A DNA stretch of 8,542 nt from CAYJAD01 sp964372165 (GCA_964372165.1 CAYJPT010000103.1:1-8542), one strand, 5' to 3'. Positions 1 through 6,410 are shown, numbered from the stretch's first letter. The notes: generated from the letters alone by a model not told the origin. Translations and numbers: made by a program.

Positions 1-118
1 GCAAAGCCAGCGGAAGCCGCAAAGCCAGCGGAAGCTGCAAAGCCAGCTGCAGCCGCAAAGCCAGCGGAAGCTGCAAAGCCAGCTGCAGCTGCAGCTAAAC
101 CAGCCGCAAAGCCAGCTG
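1..118 (+). repeat. 18-bp tandem repeat encoding a KPAEAA/KPAAAA linker in CheA
   Basis: Five near-identical 18-bp units (GCAAAGCCAGCGGAAGCC and variants) run in register from base 1 to 90, followed by a decayed tail to about 118. Read in the CheA frame, each unit gives A-K-P-A-E/A-A. The array continues off the left edge, so its copy number is unknown. It is far richer in G+C than the flanking coding sequence. It lies just before the CheA dimerisation domain, so it encodes a flexible, positively charged interdomain linker. In-frame 18-bp units can be gained or lost without breaking the protein. Confidence 0.9.
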
Positions 119-1353
119 GAGCACCTGCTCAAGATGCACCTAAGGCAGCTTCTTCTACCATACGTGTGGACCATGAAAAACTTGACCACTTAATGAATTT
201 AATTGGTGAATTGATAATCAATAGAAACCGTTACACACTTATTGCGCGTTCATTGGAAGATGAAACAACTGAAGTTGACATAGCGCATGTGGCACAAAGT
301 TTATCTGAAACTACGTATGCTATGGCACGTATATCAGATGACTTGCAAGACACAATAATGAAAGTGCGCATGGTTCCGGTGGCATCAGTATTTTCACGTT
401 TTCCACGCCTAGTTCGTGATTTATCACGTAAAAGTGGTAAAGAAGTGGATTTGATTATGGAAGGTGAAGAAACAGAACTTGATAAGAGTGTTGTTGAAGT
501 TATAGGTGATCCTCTTGTACACCTTATTCGAAATTCCGTGGACCATGGTATTGAATCACAAGAAGATCGAATAGCAAATGGCAAGCCTGTAAAGGGACGT
601 GTAGTTTTGCGTGCATACCATAAAGGTAACTCCGTAGCCATTGAAATTGAAGATGATGGTAAGGGTATTGACCCAGAAAAAATGCGTGAGGTTGCAATTC
701 GCAAAGGTATCATAAGTGCAGAAGATGCCAAGCAGCTTGATGACCGTGAAGCTATGGAGTTGATTTTTGCACCTGGTTTTTCTTCAGCAGAAACCATTAC
801 CGATATTTCCGGTCGAGGTGTTGGTATGGACGTTGTGCGCACCAATATCAAAAACCTTAAAGGTAGTGTGAATATTACATCTGAAATTGGTAAGGGTACA
901 CGCTTTACCTTGTTATTACCGTTAACCTTGGCTATTATTGATGCACTTATGGTTAATGTTGCAGATGAAATGTTTGCAATCCCACTTGATGCAGTATCTG
1001 AAACAACTAAGATTGAAGCAGAGCTTTTAACTGATATTAAGGGACGTAAAGCCGTAACTTTACGTGGTGAAGTATTAGGTGTGGTAGAGCTTTCAGAACT
1101 ACTTAATTTACCACGGCCTGAGGAAGAGCCAGAAGTGCTTTCAGTGGTTGTAATACATGATAATGACAGACGGTTAGGAGTTGTAGTTGATAGATTGCTA
1201 GAACGACAAGAAGTGGTTATTAAGCCCCTTGGATCATACCTTGGTGATTTGAAAGGTATTTCAGGTGCCACCATTATGGGAGATGGTTCAGTAATCTTAA
1301 TCCTTGATCCGCATGAAGTGTATAGTATGTCAACATCTAGAGCAGCGATTTAA
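1..1353 (+). CDS. cheA: Chemotaxis sensor histidine kinase CheA, C-terminal part (5' end outside window)
   Basis: This cytoplasmic kinase works with CheW and chemoreceptors, autophosphorylates on its P1 histidine and passes phosphate to CheY/CheB. The frame is open from base 1 to the TAA at 1351-1353, so 450 residues are visible. In order they show a repetitive Lys/Pro/Ala linker (1-40), a P3 dimerisation helix pair starting at LDHLMNLIGEL, and a P4 GHKL ATPase. P4 has an N box HLIRNSVDHGIE (N178), a G1 motif DDGKGID, an F box FAPGFSSAE and a G2 motif GRGVGMD. A P5 CheW-like domain runs to the C terminus. P1 with the phospho-histidine and any P2 domain lie upstream of the window. A GTG at 166 is inside the gene: the frame and the linker continue upstream of it. 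A hairpin terminator follows, so cheA is probably last in its transcript. Identification is secure from the motifs. Confidence 0.97.
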   Translation, partial: AKPAEAAKPAEAAKPAAAAKPAEAAKPAAAAAKPAAKPAGAPAQDAPKAASSTIRVDHEKLDHLMNLIGELIINRNRYTLIARSLEDETTEVDIAHVAQSLSETTYAMARISDDLQDTIMKVRMVPVASVFSRFPRLVRDLSRKSGKEVDLIMEGEETELDKSVVEVIGDPLVHLIRNSVDHGIESQEDRIANGKPVKGRVVLRAYHKGNSVAIEIEDDGKGIDPEKMREVAIRKGIISAEDAKQLDDREAMELIFAPGFSSAETITDISGRGVGMDVVRTNIKNLKGSVNITSEIGKGTRFTLLLPLTLAIIDALMVNVADEMFAIPLDAVSETTKIEAELLTDIKGRKAVTLRGEVLGVVELSELLNLPRPEEEPEVLSVVVIHDNDRRLGVVVDRLLERQEVVIKPLGSYLGDLKGISGATIMGDGSVILILDPHEVYSMSTSRAAI

Positions 1354-1402
1354 GATATATATGTGAATATAACCGTATAACTGCTTTGTACTAAAAGTTC
1401 TT

Positions 1403-1449
1403 AAAGGCAATAAGAAGAGGAGAATAATCCACTTTTTATTGCCTTTTTG
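1403..1449 (+). terminator. Rho-independent terminator after cheA
   Basis: An 11-bp perfect stem pairs AAAGGCAATAA (1403-1413) with TTATTGCCTTT (1436-1446). T-rich sequence ends the stem, and the hairpin lies 50 nt after the cheA stop. The 22-nt loop is long for an intrinsic terminator but purine-rich, with possible minor internal pairing. Confidence 0.75.
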
Positions 1450-1465
1450 TTAATTAGTCGACGCT
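1450..1465. repeat. Intergenic direct repeat, copy 1 (TTAATTAGTCGACGCT)
   Basis: This 16-mer matches copy 2 at 6294-6309 at 15 of 16 positions, including an exact 11-mer, TAGTCGACGCT, built around the palindrome GTCGAC. The copy starts at the end of the cheA terminator tail. Its function is unknown. A protein-binding site or a remnant of a dispersed repeat are both possible. Confidence 0.45.
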
Positions 1466-2140
1466 TTAAAAAGTATTTCTGCTTGTAACATGATGTTTTT
1501 ATAATTAAAATAACTTAATAATGATTGAGCTTGAATGTTCAATTTATTTTAATTAATAACATATATAGAGCAATAACATAGTTATGTCGTGTATTGATGT
1601 TGGATTTAAAATATGTCTTTTTACGCTATAAATCTCTGTAAAGTAACAATTTTTTTATTTTTTTATTGATAATTTTTTATTTTGACTTTATAAGGGAGGC
1701 AGGACATACTTTTTTTAAAAGGTAGTCATATTAAGATGTACAAGTGAGTTTAAACTTTTACATTGTTAGTGCTGGCTTTTTATCATATAATTACCCCTTA
1801 TAATAATATATTTATTTGATAAAAGTTTGAAAAGATAAAGTTTTTGTGAAATTGTTTTGATTTGACATTTATTTTTTTAGATGATTTTAGGGTTCTATTT
1901 GAAAGAATTGTGAAAAAAATAACAATTAAGTATGATTTTTGCTTAATGTTATGATTAGCTATAAATTTGTTCTTCATTTATACTTTGCAGAATAAGTACA
2001 GCTGCTGTTTTGTTTTTTTTCACATGTGCAGTTGATTTTATAATTGGTCATGGCACCATTTGGTGAAAAGCTAGACGTATACATTGTAAAGCCGAATATC
2101 TTAATATTTAGTTTTACATGTGTTGTTTGGTAGCAGTGTT
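1466..2140. other. Long AT-rich intergenic region without a supported gene
   Basis: I find no convincing coding sequence on either strand here. Open frames are short (36 codons or fewer among those checked), without a good ribosome-binding site, and the text is dominated by A/T runs. It contains a CRP/FNR-like dyad at 1906-1927 and a bulged AT-rich inverted repeat at 1919-1952 (11 paired bases, 11-nt loop). It also holds a small island of balanced composition at about 2046-2100 that carries a 27-codon frame (2050-2133) and the dyad CACCA-TT-TGGTG (2054-2065). TTGACT at 1682 with CATACT at 1705 (17-bp spacing) is a possible weak promoter with no recognisable product. The region may be the regulatory leader of the kinase gene, a small-RNA locus or decayed sequence. 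Confidence 0.5.
1906..1927. promoter_or_regulatory. CRP/FNR-family-like dyad, AATTGTGA-N6-TAACAATT
   Basis: Two 8-bp half-sites are inverted with one mismatch and separated by six A residues. The layout resembles the TTGTGA-N6-TCACAA type of site bound by CRP/FNR-family regulators. It sits about 240 bp upstream of the proposed kinase promoter, which is far for direct control of that promoter. The AT-rich background makes chance matches likely, so this is a candidate only. Confidence 0.3.
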
Positions 2141-2145
2141 TTTTG

Positions 2146-2176
2146 TTGACTGTTTAAAATTAAATTTTGCGATAAT
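2146..2176 (+). promoter_or_regulatory. Probable sigma-70 promoter of the hybrid kinase gene
   Basis: TTGACT (2146-2151) is a five-of-six -35 box. GATAAT (2171-2176) is a five-of-six -10 box preceded by TGC, an extended -10 element. The spacing of 19 bp is longer than the 17-bp optimum, and the extended -10 may compensate. Transcription would start near 2183. That leaves almost no leader for a TTG start at 2188 and so favours the ATG codons at 2209 or 2221. Confidence 0.5.
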
Positions 2177-2220
2177 GCTGTTTTAATTTGTTCACCTGTA
2201 ATGCGAAAATGAGTTATGTT

Positions 2221-4491
2221 ATGAAACATTTTGTAAATTCTGCCCTGAGCCTTAAGATAAAATTGCCACTTTCAATAGTAATGATAGTTATTATTGCCTT
2301 TACTATATCAACCATTTTAACATTGAACAATTTTACCTCTGTTGTACATTCTGTGCGTGATAGTCACTTGCAAAGTGCAGCGGAGGTTATTGGCGAAAAT
2401 ATTGACACCCAAATTAAACAAGCTGGCCGAGATATGGTCATGGCTGCATCACTACCAAATGTATTGCAAGCAGTAGAGATGCCACCAGCTTTACAAGCTT
2501 CACCAAAATACATTAAGACTCGTGCTTATCTTACCACCTTATTTGAGCGTATTTTGCTGGCCTATGGATATTATAATGCGTTCTATATTGTTAACGAAAA
2601 AGGTGAATATATTGTTGGCACAGCTCCCTTGGCACAAAATTTGATGGAAGGAGAAGACAGTATACCATTTAAAGAGGCTATGAGTAAAAATGGTTTTAGC
2701 ATAGGGCCAACTTTATATAAAGCGGATGTTGAGCGCGTAATAGTACCAATTTTTTTGGAAGTAGTTTATAATGGTTATGGTGGTGCGTTGGTAAGCTCTC
2801 TACATATTTCAAAAATAATTAACACAGCCATACGAGAATCACCAAATACTGATATGATTTCTATGGTATTTGCTGTTAATGATTCGTCATATGTGGAAAT
2901 TAGTGAAAGTTCTCATGATACTATACCTTTGGGTCCTTGGGTGAATGCATTTAAGGGTAAAACGTCCGGCATATTGAATGTTTCTATAGAAGGCGCTGAA
3001 CATGCTGTAGGATATTACAATGTTCCGCAGACGGACATTTATGCTATTGCTGTGGCTAAAGAAAGTTATATGCTTTTGCCATCTACTATATTGCGACACT
3101 CGACATTAATTACTAATGCTGTAACTGTTCTTATAATAATGCTTTGTGTTTGTTATTTTACAGTGCCTGTTGCAAAAGATATTTCACATTTAAGCCTATT
3201 TGCCAAGTCTATTACTGAAGGTAAGGAGGGTATGCTTTTATCCTCACCACGCAAGGATGAAATTGGGCATTTAACTGTAAGTCTTGGGCATATGGTTAGT
3301 ACATTGAAAGATATGGTGGTGCGTTCTGAATCAGCTACCAAGGCTAAGAGCGACTTTTTGGCCTGTATGAGTCATGAAATCAGAACTCCCATGAATGGCA
3401 TCTTGGGTACAACATACTTAGCTATGCGCTCAGATCCAGGTGAGACACAATTAAATTATTTAAAACGCATAGATACTGCTGCCAAAACATTGCTTGGTGT
3501 TATTAATGATATTTTAGACTTTTCTAAAATCGAAGCTGAAAAGATGGATATTAATAACATTACTTTTCGCATTTCAACTATGCTTACTTCCATGCGTGAT
3601 ATGTTGCAACCAAAAAGTGATGAGAGAGACATTTGGCTTGATTTTTCCGTAGACGAAAATGTACCGGATATTATTTTTTGTGATCCTTTACGTTTGTCAC
3701 AAATTTGTATTAACTTGTGTTCAAATGCTATAAAATTTACTAGTGTTGGGGGGGTGCATATGCATATCTCCATAGCAGAAAGAGATAAAGAAAATATTGT
3801 CCTTTTAATTAGTGTGAAAGATACAGGTATTGGTATAAAGGCTGAGGAACAAGAACATATTTTTGATTCATTTGCACAGGCTGATAATTCAACAACACGC
3901 AAATATGGCGGAACGGGATTGGGACTTGCTATAAGTAAAAGTCTTGTACATCTGCTTGGTGGAAATATATGGGTGGATAGTACTTTTAATACAGGTAGTA
4001 CTTTTTCATTTACGGTAAAGGTGATAGAAGGCTTTGAAGCTGACCTTGAGGAAGTAAATGAGTCTGTTATACCAAGCATTGAACAATCTATACCTAATTT
4101 ACGTATATTGCTTGTTGAAGATAATGAAATAAACCAAGAAATAGCTCTTGAAATTTTAAAGAATATGGGTGGTATTGTTACTTTGGCTCACAATGGTGCT
4201 GAAGCTGTATCCATTTTTGAACAAGAAGAATTTGACCTTATTTTAATGGATATACAAATGCCAATTATGGATGGCTTAACTGCTGCCCAAACTATACGCA
4301 ATAGCTCTCACCCACTTGCCCATGGTATCCCCATTGTTGCAATGACAGCACATGCTATGGCAAGTGATAGAGAAAAAAGTTTGCAAGCTGGCATGAATGA
4401 CCATATTACAAAACCACTGAAAATAGATGAACTATATAATGTATTAGTGTTTTGGGGTAGTGCCGTAAGGTCAGAAAAAAAGATTGGCTGA
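2221..4491 (+). CDS. Membrane hybrid sensor histidine kinase (Cache-like sensor, HAMP, HisKA, HATPase, receiver)
   Basis: From ATG 2221 the protein has 756 residues. TM1 spans about 15-35, and a periplasmic region of about 255 residues resembles a double-Cache sensor (the FYIVNEKGEYIVG strand and the GALVSSLHIS strand are typical). TM2 spans about 294-316, followed by HAMP to about 368. HisKA carries MSHEIRTPMNG with H385. The ATPase domain has N502 in its N box, DTGIGI from D534 and GGTGLGLA from G563. The C-terminal receiver (about 627-745) has E633/D634, phospho-acceptor D677, T709 and K731, so both kinase and receiver look intact. No Hpt domain follows, so phosphate must pass to a separate Hpt protein or the receiver must act in cis. 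The start is uncertain: ATG 2221 has only a weak GAG seven bases upstream, ATG 2209 would add four residues and TTG 2188 eleven. The neighbouring orphan sugar-binding protein suggests a ligand, which is inference. No terminator is seen after the gene. A G7 tract lies at 3748-3754. Confidence 0.93.
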   Translation: MKHFVNSALSLKIKLPLSIVMIVIIAFTISTILTLNNFTSVVHSVRDSHLQSAAEVIGENIDTQIKQAGRDMVMAASLPNVLQAVEMPPALQASPKYIKTRAYLTTLFERILLAYGYYNAFYIVNEKGEYIVGTAPLAQNLMEGEDSIPFKEAMSKNGFSIGPTLYKADVERVIVPIFLEVVYNGYGGALVSSLHISKIINTAIRESPNTDMISMVFAVNDSSYVEISESSHDTIPLGPWVNAFKGKTSGILNVSIEGAEHAVGYYNVPQTDIYAIAVAKESYMLLPSTILRHSTLITNAVTVLIIMLCVCYFTVPVAKDISHLSLFAKSITEGKEGMLLSSPRKDEIGHLTVSLGHMVSTLKDMVVRSESATKAKSDFLACMSHEIRTPMNGILGTTYLAMRSDPGETQLNYLKRIDTAAKTLLGVINDILDFSKIEAEKMDINNITFRISTMLTSMRDMLQPKSDERDIWLDFSVDENVPDIIFCDPLRLSQICINLCSNAIKFTSVGGVHMHISIAERDKENIVLLISVKDTGIGIKAEEQEHIFDSFAQADNSTTRKYGGTGLGLAISKSLVHLLGGNIWVDSTFNTGSTFSFTVKVIEGFEADLEEVNESVIPSIEQSIPNLRILLVEDNEINQEIALEILKNMGGIVTLAHNGAEAVSIFEQEEFDLILMDIQMPIMDGLTAAQTIRNSSHPLAHGIPIVAMTAHAMASDREKSLQAGMNDHITKPLKIDELYNVLVFWGSAVRSEKKIG
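3748..3754 (+). repeat. G7 homopolymer inside the hybrid kinase gene
   Basis: Seven consecutive G encode the Gly-Gly in SVGGVH, between the N box and the G1 motif of the ATPase domain. A one-base slip would end a functional kinase before the ATP-binding G boxes and the receiver. It is one of three such tracts in this window. Confidence 0.85.
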
Positions 4492-4633
4492 TTATAATTT
4501 GAATACTAATTTGATGTATTATGCTTTGTAATGATATTGTTTTATTTAATGATATATGGTGTTAATTACTTAGTACTTGTTCAATTATGATAGTTAGTAT
4601 AGCTTTATCTTGGAAAAATTGCTAAAGTGACTT

Positions 4634-4660
4634 TTTGCATCAATAATATTGATGTATAAT
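4634..4660 (+). promoter_or_regulatory. Promoter of the sugar-binding protein gene
   Basis: TATAAT (4655-4660) is a perfect -10 box 29 bp before the ATG. The best -35 matches are weak: TTTGCA (4634-4639) with 15-bp spacing, or TTTTTG (4632-4637) with 17-bp spacing. A strong -10 with a poor -35 often means the promoter depends on an activator. A perfect inverted repeat fills the spacer. Transcription would begin near 4667. Confidence 0.6.
4638..4654. promoter_or_regulatory. 17-bp inverted repeat in the promoter spacer, candidate operator
   Basis: CATCAAT-AAT-ATTGATG has perfect 7-bp arms around a 3-bp centre and abuts the TATAAT box. A protein bound here would cover the space between the -35 and -10 boxes, so it could repress or remodel the promoter. 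The binding protein is unknown and no regulator gene lies next to it in the window. The repeat is upstream of the expected transcription start, so an RNA hairpin is unlikely from this promoter. Confidence 0.5.
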
Positions 4661-4679
4661 GGCAAGACTGTTTACCTGT

Positions 4680-4686
4680 GGGGGGG
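4680..4686 (+). promoter_or_regulatory. G7 tract serving as the ribosome-binding site of the sugar-binding protein gene
   Basis: A run of seven G ends three bases before ATG 4690, and no other Shine-Dalgarno sequence is present. Five G can pair with the CCUCC of 16S rRNA using one G-U wobble, so the run can plausibly act as the site. A GTG at 4678 would put the tract inside the frame, giving four extra residues (MGGC). ATG 4690 is preferred because it begins a normal signal peptide. Confidence 0.55.
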
Positions 4687-4689
4687 TGT

Positions 4690-5715
4690 ATGTTTTTGCG
4701 CATCATTAATTCTATCTTTATTGTTGCTATAGTCGTTTGTACTGTATTGTACACGTGTTCGGTTGTGATACAAGCCAGTGAAAGTGTAGATAAAAAACCG
4801 AAAATTGGTGTATTTATCTTTAGGTCAGATGATGCATATATTTCATTGGTTACAAAATCTATCCAAGAATCGCTTAAATATAAGGCTGACCTTACTGTTT
4901 TTGATGCCCAGCAGGATCAAGTATTGCAAACTGACCAGCTCGTTAAATATTTAGGTAGTGGGGTAGACGCTGTAGCAATAAATCTTGTAGACGTAAAAGT
5001 TGGTCAATCTATAATAAATTTAGTGCATAATAAAGGAATACCCTTAATTTTATTTAATAAAGAGCCAGATTTGAAGTCCATTAAAAACTATAGGCAAACA
5101 CGTTTTGTTGGGTCTAAGGCTAGACAATCAGCTATATTACAAGGTAAAATTATTAGTGAGCTTTGGCATGCAAACCCATCCTTTGATAGAAATAATGATG
5201 GTGTCTGTAACTATTTGATGTTACAAGGAGAAATAGACAATCCTGAGTCTTTGTTGCGTACTAAGTTGAGTGTAGTGCAAGCCCGCAAGGATAATGTCAA
5301 AATGCAGCAAGTAGGTGATACTATTATTTGTAATTGGGATGCAGAATGCGCTCATAATGCAACTTCTCTGGCATTAAAAATTTATAAAAAAGAAATAGAT
5401 ATGATTATTTCTAATAATGATTCTATGGCACTTGGGGCCATTGAAGCCTTGCAAGAAATTGGTTTTAATGTTGTGAATGGTGAAAATGTAATTCCTGTGG
5501 TTGGTATAGATGGCATTCTTGAGGCAAAAAAAGCAATTGCTCAAGGCATTATGCATGGTACAATTGTGCAGGATGCACAAGCAATGGGTAAATGTGTTGC
5601 AACTATGCTATTAAATGGGGTTGAAAAAAAGCCTTTTTTAGAAAATTTGCCATATAGTTGGGATAAAAGTGGTGTTGCCATACGAATTCCATATTATACA
5701 CATGAACGTAAATAG
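4690..5715 (+). CDS. Periplasmic galactose/glucose-binding protein (MglB/GGBP-like)
   Basis: The 341-residue precursor starts MFLRIIN, then a hydrophobic stretch of about 20 residues and a likely cleavage near IQA-SES, so it is exported to the periplasm. The mature part follows E. coli GGBP throughout: KIGVFIFRSDDAY, AINLVD, FNKEP, SNNDSMALGAIEAL and VVGIDG. Known GGBP sugar contacts that are kept are D48 (D14 in E. coli), N123 (N91), R190 (R158), W216 (W183), N243 (N211) and D274 (D236). Changed ones are F16 to Y50, H152 to N184, D154 to E186 and N256 to Q294, all conservative, so a related sugar is likely. The calcium loop is mostly kept (D166, N168, D170). Three cysteines in the mature part are unlike E. 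coli GGBP. No ATPase or permease gene is adjacent, so it may feed a distant transporter, a chemoreceptor or the upstream hybrid kinase. The thioesterase gene follows closely. Confidence 0.92.
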   Translation: MFLRIINSIFIVAIVVCTVLYTCSVVIQASESVDKKPKIGVFIFRSDDAYISLVTKSIQESLKYKADLTVFDAQQDQVLQTDQLVKYLGSGVDAVAINLVDVKVGQSIINLVHNKGIPLILFNKEPDLKSIKNYRQTRFVGSKARQSAILQGKIISELWHANPSFDRNNDGVCNYLMLQGEIDNPESLLRTKLSVVQARKDNVKMQQVGDTIICNWDAECAHNATSLALKIYKKEIDMIISNNDSMALGAIEALQEIGFNVVNGENVIPVVGIDGILEAKKAIAQGIMHGTIVQDAQAMGKCVATMLLNGVEKKPFLENLPYSWDKSGVAIRIPYYTHERK

Positions 5716-5739
5716 TAGTTGAACTTGTAAAGTCTAATT

Positions 5740-5743
5740 GGAG
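5740..5743 (+). promoter_or_regulatory. Shine-Dalgarno GGAG that sets the thioesterase start
   Basis: GGAG lies six bases before ATG 5750, ideal spacing. It overlaps the in-frame TTG at 5738, which would give four extra residues and has no site of its own. The ATG is therefore chosen. Confidence 0.8.
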
Positions 5744-5749
5744 ATTGTA

Positions 5750-6211
5750 ATGAAGATTAATGAAAAAGCGAATATTGATGCAGCGACTCTTAATGAATAT
5801 TTTCATCATAGTGATTCATATGCTACGCGTTTGGGAATTGAGATTATTGAGGTTGGGGCAGACTATGCTGTTGCCAGTATGCCTTTGACAGATACCCATC
5901 GTAATGGGATGGGCAATGCCCATGGAGGCGCAATATTTTCTCTTGCAGATATGGCCTTTGCCGCCGCTGCTCATGCCAGCGGGCTATTTTATGTAAGCAC
6001 TCAGGCTAGTATCTCTTTTCTTGAGCCTGGGCGAATTGGCCCACTGCGTGGCGAAGCAAAAAAAGTACGCTGTGGCAAAACATTAGCAGTTTATAATGTC
6101 AGCATTAAAGATGTAGATGATACTCAAGTGGCCATTGGTATTATAATGGGTTATAATACCAAAATACCAATTGACAAATTGGATGAATTCAAAGCATTCG
6201 GTTGTAAATAA
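5750..6211 (+). CDS. PaaI-type hotdog-fold acyl-CoA thioesterase
   Basis: This 153-residue cytoplasmic protein has the usual length for a single hotdog domain of the PaaI/YbgC-like thioesterase group. The signature is N52-GMGNA-H58-GG followed by FSLAD (D67). In this family the HGG segment starts the central helix, and the acidic residue about nine positions later takes part in hydrolysis of acyl- or aryl-CoA thioesters. The following strand ASISFLEPG and the GEAKKVRCGKT segment also fit. Such proteins act as oligomers, with active sites formed between subunits. The substrate cannot be read from the sequence. It follows the sugar-binding protein by 34 bp with no terminator, so co-transcription is likely, although the functional link is unclear. 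The middle of the gene is visibly richer in G+C (around 5950-6000) than its neighbours. Confidence 0.88.
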   Translation: MKINEKANIDAATLNEYFHHSDSYATRLGIEIIEVGADYAVASMPLTDTHRNGMGNAHGGAIFSLADMAFAAAAHASGLFYVSTQASISFLEPGRIGPLRGEAKKVRCGKTLAVYNVSIKDVDDTQVAIGIIMGYNTKIPIDKLDEFKAFGCK

Positions 6212-6293
6212 TATAAACTAAGCGTAATATAATATTTTTACTACTTTTGGGCGTGAAATATCAGTTGAGTTGGATGCATTTTTAATCTATAAA

Positions 6294-6309
6294 TTAAGTA
6301 GTCGACGCT
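6294..6309. repeat. Intergenic direct repeat, copy 2 (TTAAGTAGTCGACGCT)
   Basis: It matches copy 1 at 1450-1465 at 15 of 16 positions and has the same orientation. This copy lies 83 bp after the thioesterase stop and 55 bp before a terminator hairpin. Both copies are in the 3' flank of a gene, which may point to a shared role or a shared origin. Confidence 0.45.
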
Positions 6310-6363
6310 GAAAACACAATAATCTTTTGAAATAAATTGTTTTTACAACTCAAACAGACGAAT

Positions 6364-6410
6364 AAAATTGCCAAAATTAAGCATATGAAATACGATTTTT
6401 TGGCAATTTT
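6364..6410. terminator. Hairpin terminator after the thioesterase gene, possibly bidirectional
   Basis: A 13-bp perfect stem pairs AAAATTGCCAAAA (6364-6376) with TTTTGGCAATTTT (6398-6410) around a 21-nt loop. A and T tracts are built into both ends of the stem, so it could act in either direction. It is about 150 nt after the stop, so transcripts would carry a long 3' untranslated region. The loop is long, as in the terminator after cheA. Confidence 0.6.

Noticed and set aside
1..118. CRISPR-like or non-coding satellite array
   Set aside because: The units are directly adjacent without spacers and are in frame with CheA, so this is a coding tandem repeat.
166..168. GTG as the start of cheA
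   Set aside because: The frame is open upstream to base 1 and encodes the expected linker; without P1 the protein could not be a CheA.
231..1274. 347-codon open frame on the minus strand opposite cheA
   Set aside because: Ser/Thr/Arg-rich text with no domain resemblance, lying fully opposite a clearly conserved CheA; it is a shadow of the + strand codon pattern.
1919..1952. Functional RNA hairpin from ATAACAATTAAG / CTTAATGTTAT
   Set aside because: The 11 paired bases are almost all A-T with a bulge; in DNA this AT-rich a match of this size in the spacer is near what chance would give.
2051..2066. Sigma-54 promoter at TGGCAC
   Set aside because: The -24 half looks right, but the required GC at the -12 element is missing at the correct spacing.
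1974..2084. 36-codon Cys-containing frame on the minus strand
   Set aside because: No ribosome-binding site, low-complexity AT-rich second half and no conservation evidence.
2188..2190. TTG start for the hybrid kinase
   Set aside because: No ribosome-binding site, and it falls about five bases after the predicted transcription start; ATG 2221 or 2209 is more natural.
3456..4079. 207-codon open frame on the minus strand opposite the hybrid kinase
   Set aside because: It overlaps the conserved HisKA and ATPase motifs of the + strand gene and has no recognisable feature of its own.
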